Notes under the pieces: generated by a model
Told to the model about the DNA's origin: nothing
Databases searched by the model: none
Seen by the model: only the letters and a program-made list of their open reading frames with translations
Shown: positions 1 through 5,695 of the stretch, piece after piece
Numbering within the stretch: the first letter of the stretch is position 1
Layout: each line of letters opens with the position of its first letter
Assembly: GCA_023441905.1 (NCBI GenBank)
Contig: JAEZNC010000115.1
Span: 1 to 8,615 of the forward strand
Direction: 5' to 3'
Length of the DNA: 8,615 nt
DNA from: Bacillota bacterium
Lineage (GTDB): Bacteria > Bacillota > Clostridia > Christensenellales > SZUA-584
Translations under genes and position numbers: made by a program

Positions 1-10
1 CCCTTATCAT

Positions 11-553
11 ATGAATCGGGGTATAAGTATGCTTGATACCGTATTTCATGTCTTGCTTATCAATATCATTATACAAAGCATGATCTATTCGCTTGGTAGA
101 ATAAATAACAGTTTCTATAGCGATAACGATTATGAAAAAACCACGATCAAACGCTTTAAGCGCCTTTTCTTGTTCGGAAAAAAAGATAAGTATATTTTAA
201 AGTTTTGCTATTTAGATCAGGCTATTGCGATTTGCATTTTATTGTTTACCGTTATCATGACTTTTTTGTATCTCGCCATCACAAATTTTATAAGTCACGA
301 TATATTTTTTCATAAGGTTTATGCTGCAATAGGCCTCTTTTGTGTACTTGCCGGTATTTTGATTTCCACTGCGAACGGACTCATCGCACATGTTAAGGCT
401 TACAAGAAAAGAAGAATTGACGAAAAGAAGCATGGAAAAAGGCCAAATTCTAGTTCCCGGGAGTTTATGCAAATACTGCGAGCTCTACAGCAGACAAAGA
501 CTGACATTGAAAAAGAAAAAGCCGATAAGGCTGCAAATAAGGATGAAGATTAA
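11..553 (+). CDS. Unidentified membrane protein with three predicted helices
   Basis: I do not recognise this 180-residue protein. Hydrophobic stretches at about residues 8-27, 70-91 and 102-125 look like membrane helices. Between the first two lies a basic, soluble stretch (about 28-69, with KRFKRLFLFGKKDK). After the third helix the tail is highly charged (about 128-180, rich in K, R, E and D, ending DKAANKDED) and likely helical and cytoplasmic. The reading frame is open to the left edge, so the true start may lie outside the window. The ATG at 29 (residue 7) is another candidate, but neither ATG has a clear ribosome binding site. The DNA is AT-rich, unlike comM downstream. A 234-base gap separates it from comM, so they are probably not one operon. 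That it is a real gene is likely; its function is unknown. Confidence 0.6.
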   Translation: MNRGISMLDTVFHVLLINIIIQSMIYSLGRINNSFYSDNDYEKTTIKRFKRLFLFGKKDKYILKFCYLDQAIAICILLFTVIMTFLYLAITNFISHDIFFHKVYAAIGLFCVLAGILISTANGLIAHVKAYKKRRIDEKKHGKRPNSSSREFMQILRALQQTKTDIEKEKADKAANKDED

Positions 554-606
554 TTACCAAAGAATATTGTCCTATAAGTATTATCTGACGCATCCATTCA
601 TAAAGC

Positions 607-645
607 TTCAGTTGACAATCTGACAAATACTGAATAGACCTTTTT
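607..645 (+). terminator. Weak candidate terminator after the membrane protein gene
   Basis: TTCAGT (607-612) pairs with ACTGAA (629-634) around a 16-base loop, and five T follow at 641-645 after a 6-base gap. The stem is short and AT-rich and the gap before the T run is unfavourable, so this is only a possibility. Confidence 0.2.
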
Positions 646-710
646 AAACACAAGATAACGATTTTAGTTAATCATCAGAAAACTGACAATTTAGAATTCG
701 CAATTTTAGA

Positions 711-716
711 TATAAT
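711..716 (+). promoter_or_regulatory. Possible -10 element upstream of comM
   Basis: A perfect TATAAT lies 72 bases before the comM start in an AT-rich gap. No convincing -35 sits at 16-18 bases: CTGACA at 683-688 is 22 bases away. This gap is otherwise without recognisable features. The promoter call rests on the -10 alone. Confidence 0.3.
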
Positions 717-787
717 ATGGCATAATTATATAAATAAGTATAAGATGTGATTATATACAGCAAATCCGCAGATAAAGTGGAGGAAGC

Positions 788-2305
788 ATGCTTTCTAAAA
801 TCACCAGCTTTGGGCTATTGGGTCTCGTCGGGTTCTCCGTCGTTGTGGAGGCCGATATTTCGCTCGGCATGCCGGCTTACGAGACCGTCGGTCTGCCCGG
901 CGCCGCCGTGCGCGAATCAAAAGAGCGCGTACGTGCCGCAATCAAAAACTCAGGCTTTAGTTACCCGCAACAGCGCATCACCATCAACCTCGCGCCTGCC
1001 GACCTGAAAAAGCAGGGGCCGATTTACGATCTCGCGATTGCGCTCGGGCTGCTCTGCGCGAGTGGACAGGCTGACCTGCCGGATGAAAAAAGCGTCTTTT
1101 TGGGCGAGCTCTCGCTCGACGGACAGCTGCGACCTATTGCGGGCGCGCTGCCCATGGCCATTTCCGCGCGCGAGGCGGGATTCAGCAAACTGTTTATTCC
1201 GCCCGAAAACGCGGGCGAAACCGCCTATCTTCAAGGGCTGACCATCTACCCGGTGAAAAGGCTGTCTGATCTTGTGGCGCATCTTGGCGGCACTAAGCCC
1301 ATCCAGCCGTACCCGATGCGCAGCTACAGCCCCGAAAAAGAGGCGTTGTATCCGGGCGATATGTCGGACATACGCGGGCAGCAGCAGGCGCGGCGTGCGC
1401 TCGAGATCGCGGCGGCGGGCTCGCATAATCTTTTGTTTATCGGGCCCCCGGGCTCCGGCAAAACGATGCTCGCACGAGCGCTGCCGGGCATTCTGCCCGA
1501 TCTTTGCTTTGAGGAAGCGCTCGAAATATCCAAAATTCAATCGGTCTGCGGGTTAAGCTCGGGCGGTATCGCCAAGGTGCGGCCCTTTCGCAGCCCGCAC
1601 CATACGCTTTCCACGGCGGCGCTCACAGGCGGCGGGCACTATGTGATGCCGGGCGAAATCAGCCTTGCGCACGGCGGCGTGCTGTTTCTTGATGAGCTGG
1701 CGGAGTTCAAGCGTGAGGCGCTGGAGGCGCTGCGCCAGCCGCTCGAAGACAGGCAGATCAGCATCGCGCGCGCCAACGCGAAGGTGACATACCCCGCAAA
1801 CGTGATGCTGATTGCCTCGATGAACCCGTGCCCGTGCGGCAACTACGGCAGCGACAAGCCGTGCCGCTGCTCACCGCGCGAGATCCGGCAGTATCTGTCG
1901 CGCATCAGCGGGCCGCTGCTCGACCGTATCGATATGCATGTGGGCATGGACGCGGTGACATACGGCGAGCTCTCGGACGAAAAACCGGCGGAACGCTCAA
2001 GCGACGTGCGGGCGCGTGTAAACCGTGCCAGACAGATTCAGCATGCCCGCTATGCGGGCACAGGTGTTTACGGCAACGCGTCGCTTTCGGGGCAGCAGCT
2101 GGACATGCACTGTGCGCTCAGCGCCCCATGCCGCAAACTCATGGAATCGGCGTACACCGCATTTGGCTTAAGCCCGCGCGGGCGTGCCCGTGTGCTCAAG
2201 GTGGCCCGCACCATTGCCGACCTCGCGGGTGCGGAGAAAATTGAGGAAAAACATCTGGCCGAGGCGCTGCAATACCGCGCTCCAGATGAACGGTATTGGG
2301 GCTAG
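788..2305 (+). CDS. comM: ComM/YifB-family Mg-chelatase-like AAA+ ATPase
   Basis: The 505-residue product has the full length and architecture of ComM/YifB. An N-terminal ChlI/Lon-protease-like domain (about 1-170) carries the family signature around GLPGAAVRESKERVRAAIKN. The AAA+ core has Walker A GPPGSGKT at 219-226 and Walker B VLFLDEL at 298-304. A four-cysteine cluster follows (C348, C350, C359, C361, in NPCPCG...CRC), then GPLLDRID near 375-382. The C-terminal helical domain is at about 420-505. In Gram-negative bacteria ComM is a hexameric branch-migration helicase that extends integration of transforming DNA, a role that pairs naturally with DprA downstream. The ATG follows GGAGGA (779-784) at rather short spacing. 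The stop codon directly abuts the convergent hydrolase gene. Family assignment is firm; the role in competence here is inferred. Confidence 0.95.
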   Translation: MLSKITSFGLLGLVGFSVVVEADISLGMPAYETVGLPGAAVRESKERVRAAIKNSGFSYPQQRITINLAPADLKKQGPIYDLAIALGLLCASGQADLPDEKSVFLGELSLDGQLRPIAGALPMAISAREAGFSKLFIPPENAGETAYLQGLTIYPVKRLSDLVAHLGGTKPIQPYPMRSYSPEKEALYPGDMSDIRGQQQARRALEIAAAGSHNLLFIGPPGSGKTMLARALPGILPDLCFEEALEISKIQSVCGLSSGGIAKVRPFRSPHHTLSTAALTGGGHYVMPGEISLAHGGVLFLDELAEFKREALEALRQPLEDRQISIARANAKVTYPANVMLIASMNPCPCGNYGSDKPCRCSPREIRQYLSRISGPLLDRIDMHVGMDAVTYGELSDEKPAERSSDVRARVNRARQIQHARYAGTGVYGNASLSGQQLDMHCALSAPCRKLMESAYTAFGLSPRGRARVLKVARTIADLAGAEKIEEKHLAEALQYRAPDERYWG

Positions 2306-2989
2306 TCAGGTTAAGCCTGATAAATATTCCGATGCGTTGAAAAGAATCGGGTCACCGTGGCTGAAAAGGGCATGATCAATCGGATAGCCTATCAGTTTTC
2401 TGGCATCATTTTTCGTTTGTGCCGTATCACAGTTGAATTTCTCTGGAACTCCCGCTGTCAGACCGTGTTTGTCGTTGTTTCGAATAACATCACCAAAAAA
2501 CATGATCTTTCTGTCTGCCTGATACAGAGCGATGCTGCCGGGTGTATGGCCAGGCACGCTGATCACATCCAGCCCGCCGAGGACATCGATCACGCCGCCG
2601 TCGTGCAGAGTGATGTCCACATGGCGGATCTGACAGCCAAATCTATTCATATACTTTTGCTCCTCGATCATCATGTGATGATAAGGCCCCGTAATGACTT
2701 TTTCTTGTGTGATGAAGGGGATATCCTCTTCATGCGCCGCCACTTTGGCATTCGATTGTCTGACGAGTTCAGCGGCTCCCCCGATATGGTCGCAATGACA
2801 ATGGGTCAATACGATCATTTTAAGATCCGTCAAGGAGAAACCTGCTTTAACCATTCGATCGATCAGCTGGTTTGTCTGCATGAAAATGCCGCTGTCAATC
2901 AAAATAAAACCGCTGCCTGATGCCAAAAGAAAAACATTGGCACTGCCAATCCCCTGAATCAGATAAACATCGTCGAGTATTTTTTTCAT
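2306..2989 (-). CDS. Metallo-beta-lactamase-fold metallo-hydrolase
   Basis: This is a 227-residue single-domain MBL-fold hydrolase of the glyoxalase II / lactonase-like type. The binuclear metal site is complete: H63, H65, D67 and H68 in THCHCDHIGG, H148 in VPGHTPGS, D167 in FFGDV and H211 in FSHGD. There is no signal peptide, so it is likely cytoplasmic. Its substrate cannot be told from sequence; thioesters, lactones and phosphodiesters are all used by relatives. The start is well supported by GAGGA eight bases or less upstream on the minus strand. It converges on comM with no base between the two stop codons and no evident terminator, so read-through antisense in either direction is possible. 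It lies inside the comM-dprA interval, where it is not a usual resident. Confidence 0.88.
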   Translation of the reverse strand: MKKILDDVYLIQGIGSANVFLLASGSGFILIDSGIFMQTNQLIDRMVKAGFSLTDLKMIVLTHCHCDHIGGAAELVRQSNAKVAAHEEDIPFITQEKVITGPYHHMMIEEQKYMNRFGCQIRHVDITLHDGGVIDVLGGLDVISVPGHTPGSIALYQADRKIMFFGDVIRNNDKHGLTAGVPEKFNCDTAQTKNDARKLIGYPIDHALFSHGDPILFNASEYLSGLT

Positions 2990-3012
2990 AGATTCCTCAG
3001 ATACAATTTTTG

Positions 3013-3041
3013 GTGACCAGTCTATTCACTTATGGTATATT
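3013..3041 (+). promoter_or_regulatory. Relic dprA promoter (left copy)
   Basis: GTGACC (3013-3018), a 17-base spacer and TATATT (3036-3041) match the layout upstream of intact dprA. The -10 here is nearer to consensus than the one at intact dprA. If active, it would transcribe the dprA fragment and run antisense into the small basic gene. Confidence 0.35.
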
Positions 3042-3060
3042 ATGTGAAAGGATACGTCAA
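3032..3060 (-). promoter_or_regulatory. Possible promoter of the MBL hydrolase gene
   Basis: On the minus strand TTGACG (3060-3055) and TACCAT (3037-3032) are 17 bases apart, which would start transcription about 35 bases before the hydrolase ATG. The -10 matches consensus at four of six positions. The site lies within the duplicated dprA promoter block, so a hydrolase promoter may have been made from the relic. It is suggestive only. Confidence 0.3.
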
Positions 3061-3244
3061 GGGTCACAATATGATGCCGTAGAATGCGAGTTCGTGTCGA
3101 TTGAAACGCTGCCGTCTGAAACGCTACAGCTCGCGCGTGCCGGATATACAGCGCAGCGCGCGGCGGAAATGCTGGCAGAGCTTTCTTCCAAAGACATACT
3201 CCATCTGGGCTATTCCGATCGGCTTAAGATGCTGTTATTGAATA

Positions 3245-3463
3245 TTAAGCCTTGCATGCAGCGGCGGCATATTGACGGTGTATAGAAAAAGCCCCGGTCT
3301 CGTCGTCGTCCGACTCAATCCGGGGCTTCTTTCTGACATAAGCCTTGGGGTGTGGCGGCTTACGTGTCACAGGGTTCATGCCGCCCCACGTTTGGCGCGA
3401 TGCCTTGGCGCGCTCACGCTTGGCCTTTTTGGAAAGCTTGGCTTTCGGAATAAATTTGTTCAT
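3245..3463 (-). CDS. Small very basic conserved-looking protein
   Basis: This 72-residue protein starts MNKFIPKAKLSKKAKRERAK and is dense in Lys and Arg through about residue 48, followed by an acidic patch (ESDDDE) and a neutral tail ending AAAACKA. Short basic proteins with an SKKAKR-type start and a WG..PVTRK motif are, from memory, found in many Clostridia without known function; nucleic-acid or ribosome binding is a guess from charge alone. The start at 3463 is chosen because GGAGG lies eight bases upstream on the minus strand; an upstream in-frame ATG at 3493 has none. An inverted repeat resembling a terminator lies inside the last third of the coding region, and the 3' end runs toward the dprA relic, so the native C-terminus may have been altered. 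Confidence 0.72.
   Translation of the reverse strand: MNKFIPKAKLSKKAKRERAKASRQTWGGMNPVTRKPPHPKAYVRKKPRIESDDDETGAFSIHRQYAAAACKA
3286..3328 (-). terminator. Terminator-like hairpin inside the small basic gene
   Basis: On the minus strand AAGCCCCGG (3328-3320) pairs perfectly with CCGGGGCTT (3297-3289) over a 22-base loop and runs into TTTTT (3290-3286). It has the form of an intrinsic terminator yet lies before the stop codon at 3245, so it encodes codons KPR and TGAF of the open frame. Either it is a true terminator and the gene has been extended, or it is a coincidence of coding sequence. Confidence 0.4.
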
Positions 3464-3482
3464 TCGTTTTGCCTCCGAATGG

Positions 3483-3509
3483 ATTATATACATGCTTAAC
3501 TTTCAACAA
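3483..3509 (-). promoter_or_regulatory. Possible promoter of the small basic gene
   Basis: On the minus strand TTGTTG (3509-3504) and a perfect TATAAT (3488-3483) are 15 bases apart, about 20 bases before the ATG. The -10 is good but the spacing is short and the leader would be brief. Confidence 0.35.
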
Positions 3510-3524
3510 TAGAGCGGCGCAGGG

Positions 3525-3559
3525 AAAAACAAAAAGTCCGTTACACAAACGTGCAACAG
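3525..3559 (-). terminator. Intrinsic terminator of the two-gene minus-strand unit
   Basis: On the minus strand CTGTTGCAC (3559-3551), loop GTTT, and GTGTAACGG (3546-3538) form a nine-pair stem with two G-U pairs, followed by AC and then TTTTTGTTTTT. It lies about 30 bases after the stop of the 110-residue gene and separates that unit from the small basic gene. Confidence 0.65.
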
Positions 3560-3588
3560 TTCGATCAATCCCTCTTTAGTATATGACG

Positions 3589-3921
3589 TTATTTCAATGC
3601 CGAAACGGCCTGCGCAATTTTATCGAGACGTTTACGCAATGCTTTTTTGGGAACCATACCGACAAAACCCGTCAAATCCATTTCCGAGCCGGCAACGCTT
3701 CCGAGACCGACCTGTATCCAGCCGGACAATACGAGTTCATTTTGGGTGTATTCTACCTTGACATATTGCATAGCCGTCGCGGCGCCTGTTCCTTTTTTCC
3801 AGCATGCCTCGCCGTTGATAGTCTTTTCGGAAAAGCCCTCTGACAATAGCATGCTTGTGACAGTTTGATTGACAATTTCAAAATTCGCTGAAAACGGAAC
3901 CCGAATCACTGTTCTTGGCAT
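3589..3921 (-). CDS. Conserved-looking 110-residue protein of unknown function
   Basis: I do not know a function for this soluble 110-residue protein. It has no signal peptide or membrane segment. The sequence alternates beta-like stretches (about residues 3-9, 50-58, 63-72) with a glycine-rich centre, GWIQVGLGSVAGSEMDL at 67-83, and ends in a basic amphipathic helix (about 91-110, PKKALRKRLDKIAQAV). The pattern MPRTVIRVPFSANFE...WKKGTG suggests a small alpha/beta fold. The start is supported by AAAGGAGA on the minus strand about eight bases upstream. It is 21 bases downstream of the zinc-ribbon gene on the same strand and is followed by a good terminator, so the two are almost certainly co-transcribed, and a shared role at the membrane is plausible. 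Confidence 0.8.
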   Translation of the reverse strand: MPRTVIRVPFSANFEIVNQTVTSMLLSEGFSEKTINGEACWKKGTGAATAMQYVKVEYTQNELVLSGWIQVGLGSVAGSEMDLTGFVGMVPKKALRKRLDKIAQAVSALK

Positions 3922-3942
3922 TGTGAAATCTCCTTTGTATTA

Positions 3943-4206
3943 TTAAAACTCTTTTCCGCAACGCGGGCAGCGCCCGCAACCATTCGCAATATTGATATGA
4001 CAGACGGGGCATTGATTGATGGTGTTTGAAAGCAAACTGACCGTTTTATCGCGTTGTCCGCGCTTGTAAGCAAAAAAAACAATAATGACGCCAAATAGCA
4101 ATAATAGTACTGAAAAAATCCAGATAACCGTTTCATGATACAGACCGGCGATAATGAACCCTGACACCCCAAGAGAACAAAGAAAAATACCCAACAGCAT
4201 TCTCAT
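3943..4206 (-). CDS. Small two-helix membrane protein with C-terminal zinc ribbon
   Basis: The 87-residue product has membrane helices at about residues 4-21 and 26-47, then a basic stretch (YKRGQRDK) and a C-terminal zinc ribbon: C66-P-V-C69 and C80-P-R-C83, with an additional C77. A short loop between the helices suggests a hairpin with the zinc ribbon in the cytoplasm. Such helix-plus-ribbon proteins are common, mostly uncharacterised, in Firmicutes. GAGGG lies about nine bases before the ATG at 4206; the ATG two codons later is an alternative. The gene is first in a two-gene unit with a good promoter upstream. Function is not known; protein or nucleic-acid contact through the ribbon is inferred. 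Confidence 0.78.
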   Translation of the reverse strand: MRMLLGIFLCSLGVSGFIIAGLYHETVIWIFSVLLLLFGVIIVFFAYKRGQRDKTVSLLSNTINQCPVCHINIANGCGRCPRCGKEF

Positions 4207-4269
4207 ATGTCGTTTCCCTCATTTACGCTTCTATAAAGGTAGAAAATTGTCGATATCAAACCGTATATT

Positions 4270-4281
4270 GTTAATATTAAC
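4270..4281. promoter_or_regulatory. Perfect palindrome at the expected transcription start
   Basis: GTTAATATTAAC is a perfect 12-bp palindrome just downstream of the -10 of the minus-strand promoter, about where transcription would start. That position would suit a repressor operator, but AT-rich palindromes of this length also arise by chance. Confidence 0.35.
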
Positions 4282-4284
4282 TTA

Positions 4285-4313
4285 TATATACCATAAAATA
4301 CGCCAAGAATCAA
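4285..4313 (-). promoter_or_regulatory. Promoter of the zinc-ribbon / 110-residue gene pair
   Basis: On the minus strand TTGATT (4313-4308), a 17-base spacer and TATATA (4290-4285) form a good vegetative-type promoter. It gives a leader of about 70 bases before the ATG at 4206. Confidence 0.55.
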
Positions 4314-4440
4314 CAATTCGCTGATTGATTGTTTGCCCTTTGATGTGTTTCACTTTATACATCTCTTCTTTTGTTCGCTGGGATATTGCATAATGATAAA
4401 CCTTCTATGAACGCCCCTTCCAAGTATTCGTTGATTATTA

Positions 4441-4494
4441 TTTTCGGTGACCAATCTGTTAACTTATGGTATGTTATGTGAAAGGGTACGTTAA
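4441..4494 (+). repeat. Direct repeat, right copy (dprA promoter block)
   Basis: This is the partner of 3007-3060 (47 of 54 bases identical). It lies immediately upstream of the intact dprA gene and is the functional-looking copy. Confidence 0.85.
4447..4475 (+). promoter_or_regulatory. Promoter of dprA
   Basis: GTGACC (4447-4452), a 17-base spacer and TATGTT (4470-4475) would start transcription near 4482, about 50 bases before the dprA start. Each box matches consensus only in part (TGAC in the -35). Its retention in the relic copy with exact spacing supports it. Confidence 0.42.
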
Positions 4495-4531
4495 ACCACA
4501 CGACACGATGCCCGCTGATGGGGGAATGCGC

Positions 4532-5608
4532 ATGAACGGCTATTTTGAAGAGGAAAAATACTGGATATGGCTCGCTTCGCTGGGGCTCGGGGCCAAGGCC
4601 ACCTATCTGGCGATGCGGCTTTGCGGCAGCGCGGCGGCTTTTTTTGATGCCGTGAAATGCGGGTCCGAAGCGATTGAAAAGCTGCCGTCTGAAACGCTGC
4701 AGCTTGCGCGCGCCGGATGCTCAGCGCAGCGCGCGGCGGAGGTACTGGCGGAGCTTTCATCCAAAGGCATAGACGCGATTACAAGGCTTAATCCGGATTA
4801 TCCCGCACGGCTCGCGGCCATTCCGTGGCCGCCGCCCGTGCTGTTTGTAAAGGGGCGTCTTTCTGACATGCAGCGCGCCATTGGCATTGTCGGCACGCGC
4901 CGCTGCACACGGCGCGGCTTTGAGTTCACGCGCCGTCTCGCGGCAGAGCTTGATGGCATGTGCGTGGTATCGGGGCTGGCGCGAGGTATTGATACGGCGG
5001 CGCACTTAGGCGCGCTTGATGCAGACGCGCCGACCGTCGCGGTGCTCGGCTGCGGGGCAGACGTGATTTATCCGCCGGAAAACGCCGAGCTGTTTCACAG
5101 AATCAGCCAAAACGGCGCGGTGGTTTCCGAGCTGCCGCTCGGCACACAGCCGTACCTCGGGCATTTTCCGGTGAGAAACCGCATCATCGCGGGGCTAAGC
5201 CGCGGGCTGCTCGTGGTGGAATCGGAAATGAAGGGCGGCACGGCCATCACGGCATCGCTTGCGGTGAAATACGGACGGGATATGTTCGCGGTGCCGGGGC
5301 TGCCGACCATGAGCATGGGAGAGCTGCCGAACTCTCTGATCGCGGCGGGGGCGGTACCTGTATCGAGCGCGGCGGACGTCAAGACATATTACGGAGAAGG
5401 CGTGCAGTCGGCAGAAGAGGAAGAAGCGCGGCCCGTGATGGATTTGACGCAGGCAAAGATTTATGAGCTGCTGCGGCGCGAGGATTTGAGCGCGGAGGGG
5501 CTGGCGGCGCTTTCGGGGCTCGAACCGGGGGAGCTCAGCATCGCGCTCACAATGATGGAATTATCGGGCATCATTCGGCGGCTGCCGGGCGGGAAGTACG
5601 GCGTGTAA
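4532..5608 (+). CDS. dprA: DNA-processing protein DprA (Smf family)
   Basis: DprA binds single-stranded DNA taken up during transformation and loads RecA onto it. The 358-residue product has the usual length and three parts: an N-terminal SAM/helical region (about 1-75), an extended Rossmann-fold core (about 85-285) and a C-terminal winged helix (about 300-358). Core motifs are GIVGTRR (118-124), SGLARGID (147-154), FPVRNRIIAGLS (212-223) and GGTAITA (235-241). The segment after VPG reads LPTMSMGELPNSLI, in place of the more usual G(T/C)N.LI pattern. I chose the ATG at 4532 because GGGGG lies about seven bases upstream and MNGYFEEEKYWIWLASL matches the family's usual start; an ATG at 4466 lies in the promoter. 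A truncated homologue lies 1.4 kb upstream. Confidence 0.95.
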   Translation: MNGYFEEEKYWIWLASLGLGAKATYLAMRLCGSAAAFFDAVKCGSEAIEKLPSETLQLARAGCSAQRAAEVLAELSSKGIDAITRLNPDYPARLAAIPWPPPVLFVKGRLSDMQRAIGIVGTRRCTRRGFEFTRRLAAELDGMCVVSGLARGIDTAAHLGALDADAPTVAVLGCGADVIYPPENAELFHRISQNGAVVSELPLGTQPYLGHFPVRNRIIAGLSRGLLVVESEMKGGTAITASLAVKYGRDMFAVPGLPTMSMGELPNSLIAAGAVPVSSAADVKTYYGEGVQSAEEEEARPVMDLTQAKIYELLRREDLSAEGLAALSGLEPGELSIALTMMELSGIIRRLPGGKYGV

Positions 5609-5659
5609 CGGGCGATATTTGATTGGGCAAAGCATGAAAACGGTTTGTCAACAAAAAAG

Positions 5660-5689
5660 TTGATTAAACGGCTGCAAAGTGTTTATATT
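5660..5689 (+). promoter_or_regulatory. Possible promoter of the NlpC/P60 gene
   Basis: TTGATT (5660-5665), an 18-base spacer and TATATT (5684-5689) would start transcription near 5696. That coincides with the first in-frame ATG, so the gene would be leaderless or start further in. It lies 50 bases after the dprA stop, with no terminator in between. Confidence 0.4.
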
Positions 5690-5695
5690 TGTCAT

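Larger units (their letters stand above)
3007..3060 (+). repeat. Direct repeat, left copy (dprA promoter block)
   Basis: This 54-bp block matches 4441-4494 at 47 positions without gaps (offset 1434). Weaker similarity continues to about 3079. It contains the -35/-10 pair of the dprA promoter. The two copies flank the hydrolase-distal part of the cluster (3199-4440). Confidence 0.85.
3007..3198 (+). pseudogene. Decayed dprA 5' fragment
   Basis: Two blocks of dprA are recognisable. The promoter and leader (3007-3079) match 4441-4513. A coding block (3073-3198) matches 4646-4771 at 106 of 126 bases and encodes DAVECEF... through LPSETLQLARAG to LAELSSKDI, 32 of 42 residues identical to DprA residues 39-80. 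Between the blocks 139 bp are missing, including the dprA start codon; the junction lies in a GATGCC hexamer present at both deletion ends in the intact gene (4507 and 4646). Homology stops after 3198, so the Rossmann fold and winged helix are absent. An open frame from a TTG at 3010 to 3285 exists but translates the promoter and has no ribosome binding site. Several differences are synonymous, suggesting the copies diverged as functional genes before this one decayed. Confidence 0.85.
4207..4440. other. AT-rich divergent intergenic region
   Basis: This stretch between the divergent zinc-ribbon gene and dprA contains the minus-strand promoter and palindrome listed separately. From about 4320 to 4440 I see no gene, repeat or convincing signal. 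Confidence 0.6.

Noticed and set aside
950..1540. Long minus-strand frame within comM
   Set aside because: It is Arg-rich antisense of a strongly supported ATPase gene and has no domain or start signal.
2357..2920. Plus-strand frame of 187 codons opposite the MBL hydrolase
   Set aside because: The minus-strand frame holds the complete metal-binding motif set and a good ribosome binding site, so the plus frame is a shadow.
3010..3285. Open frame of 91 codons from a TTG
   Set aside because: It translates the duplicated promoter block, lacks a ribosome binding site and contains only a broken internal piece of dprA, so it is annotated as a pseudogene.
4466..4531. Upstream ATG as the dprA start
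   Set aside because: It lies within the promoter -10 region; the family-like N-terminus and ribosome binding site point to 4532.
5645..5695. TTG at 5645 as the NlpC/P60 start
   Set aside because: It precedes the -35 hexamer of the best promoter and has no ribosome binding site.
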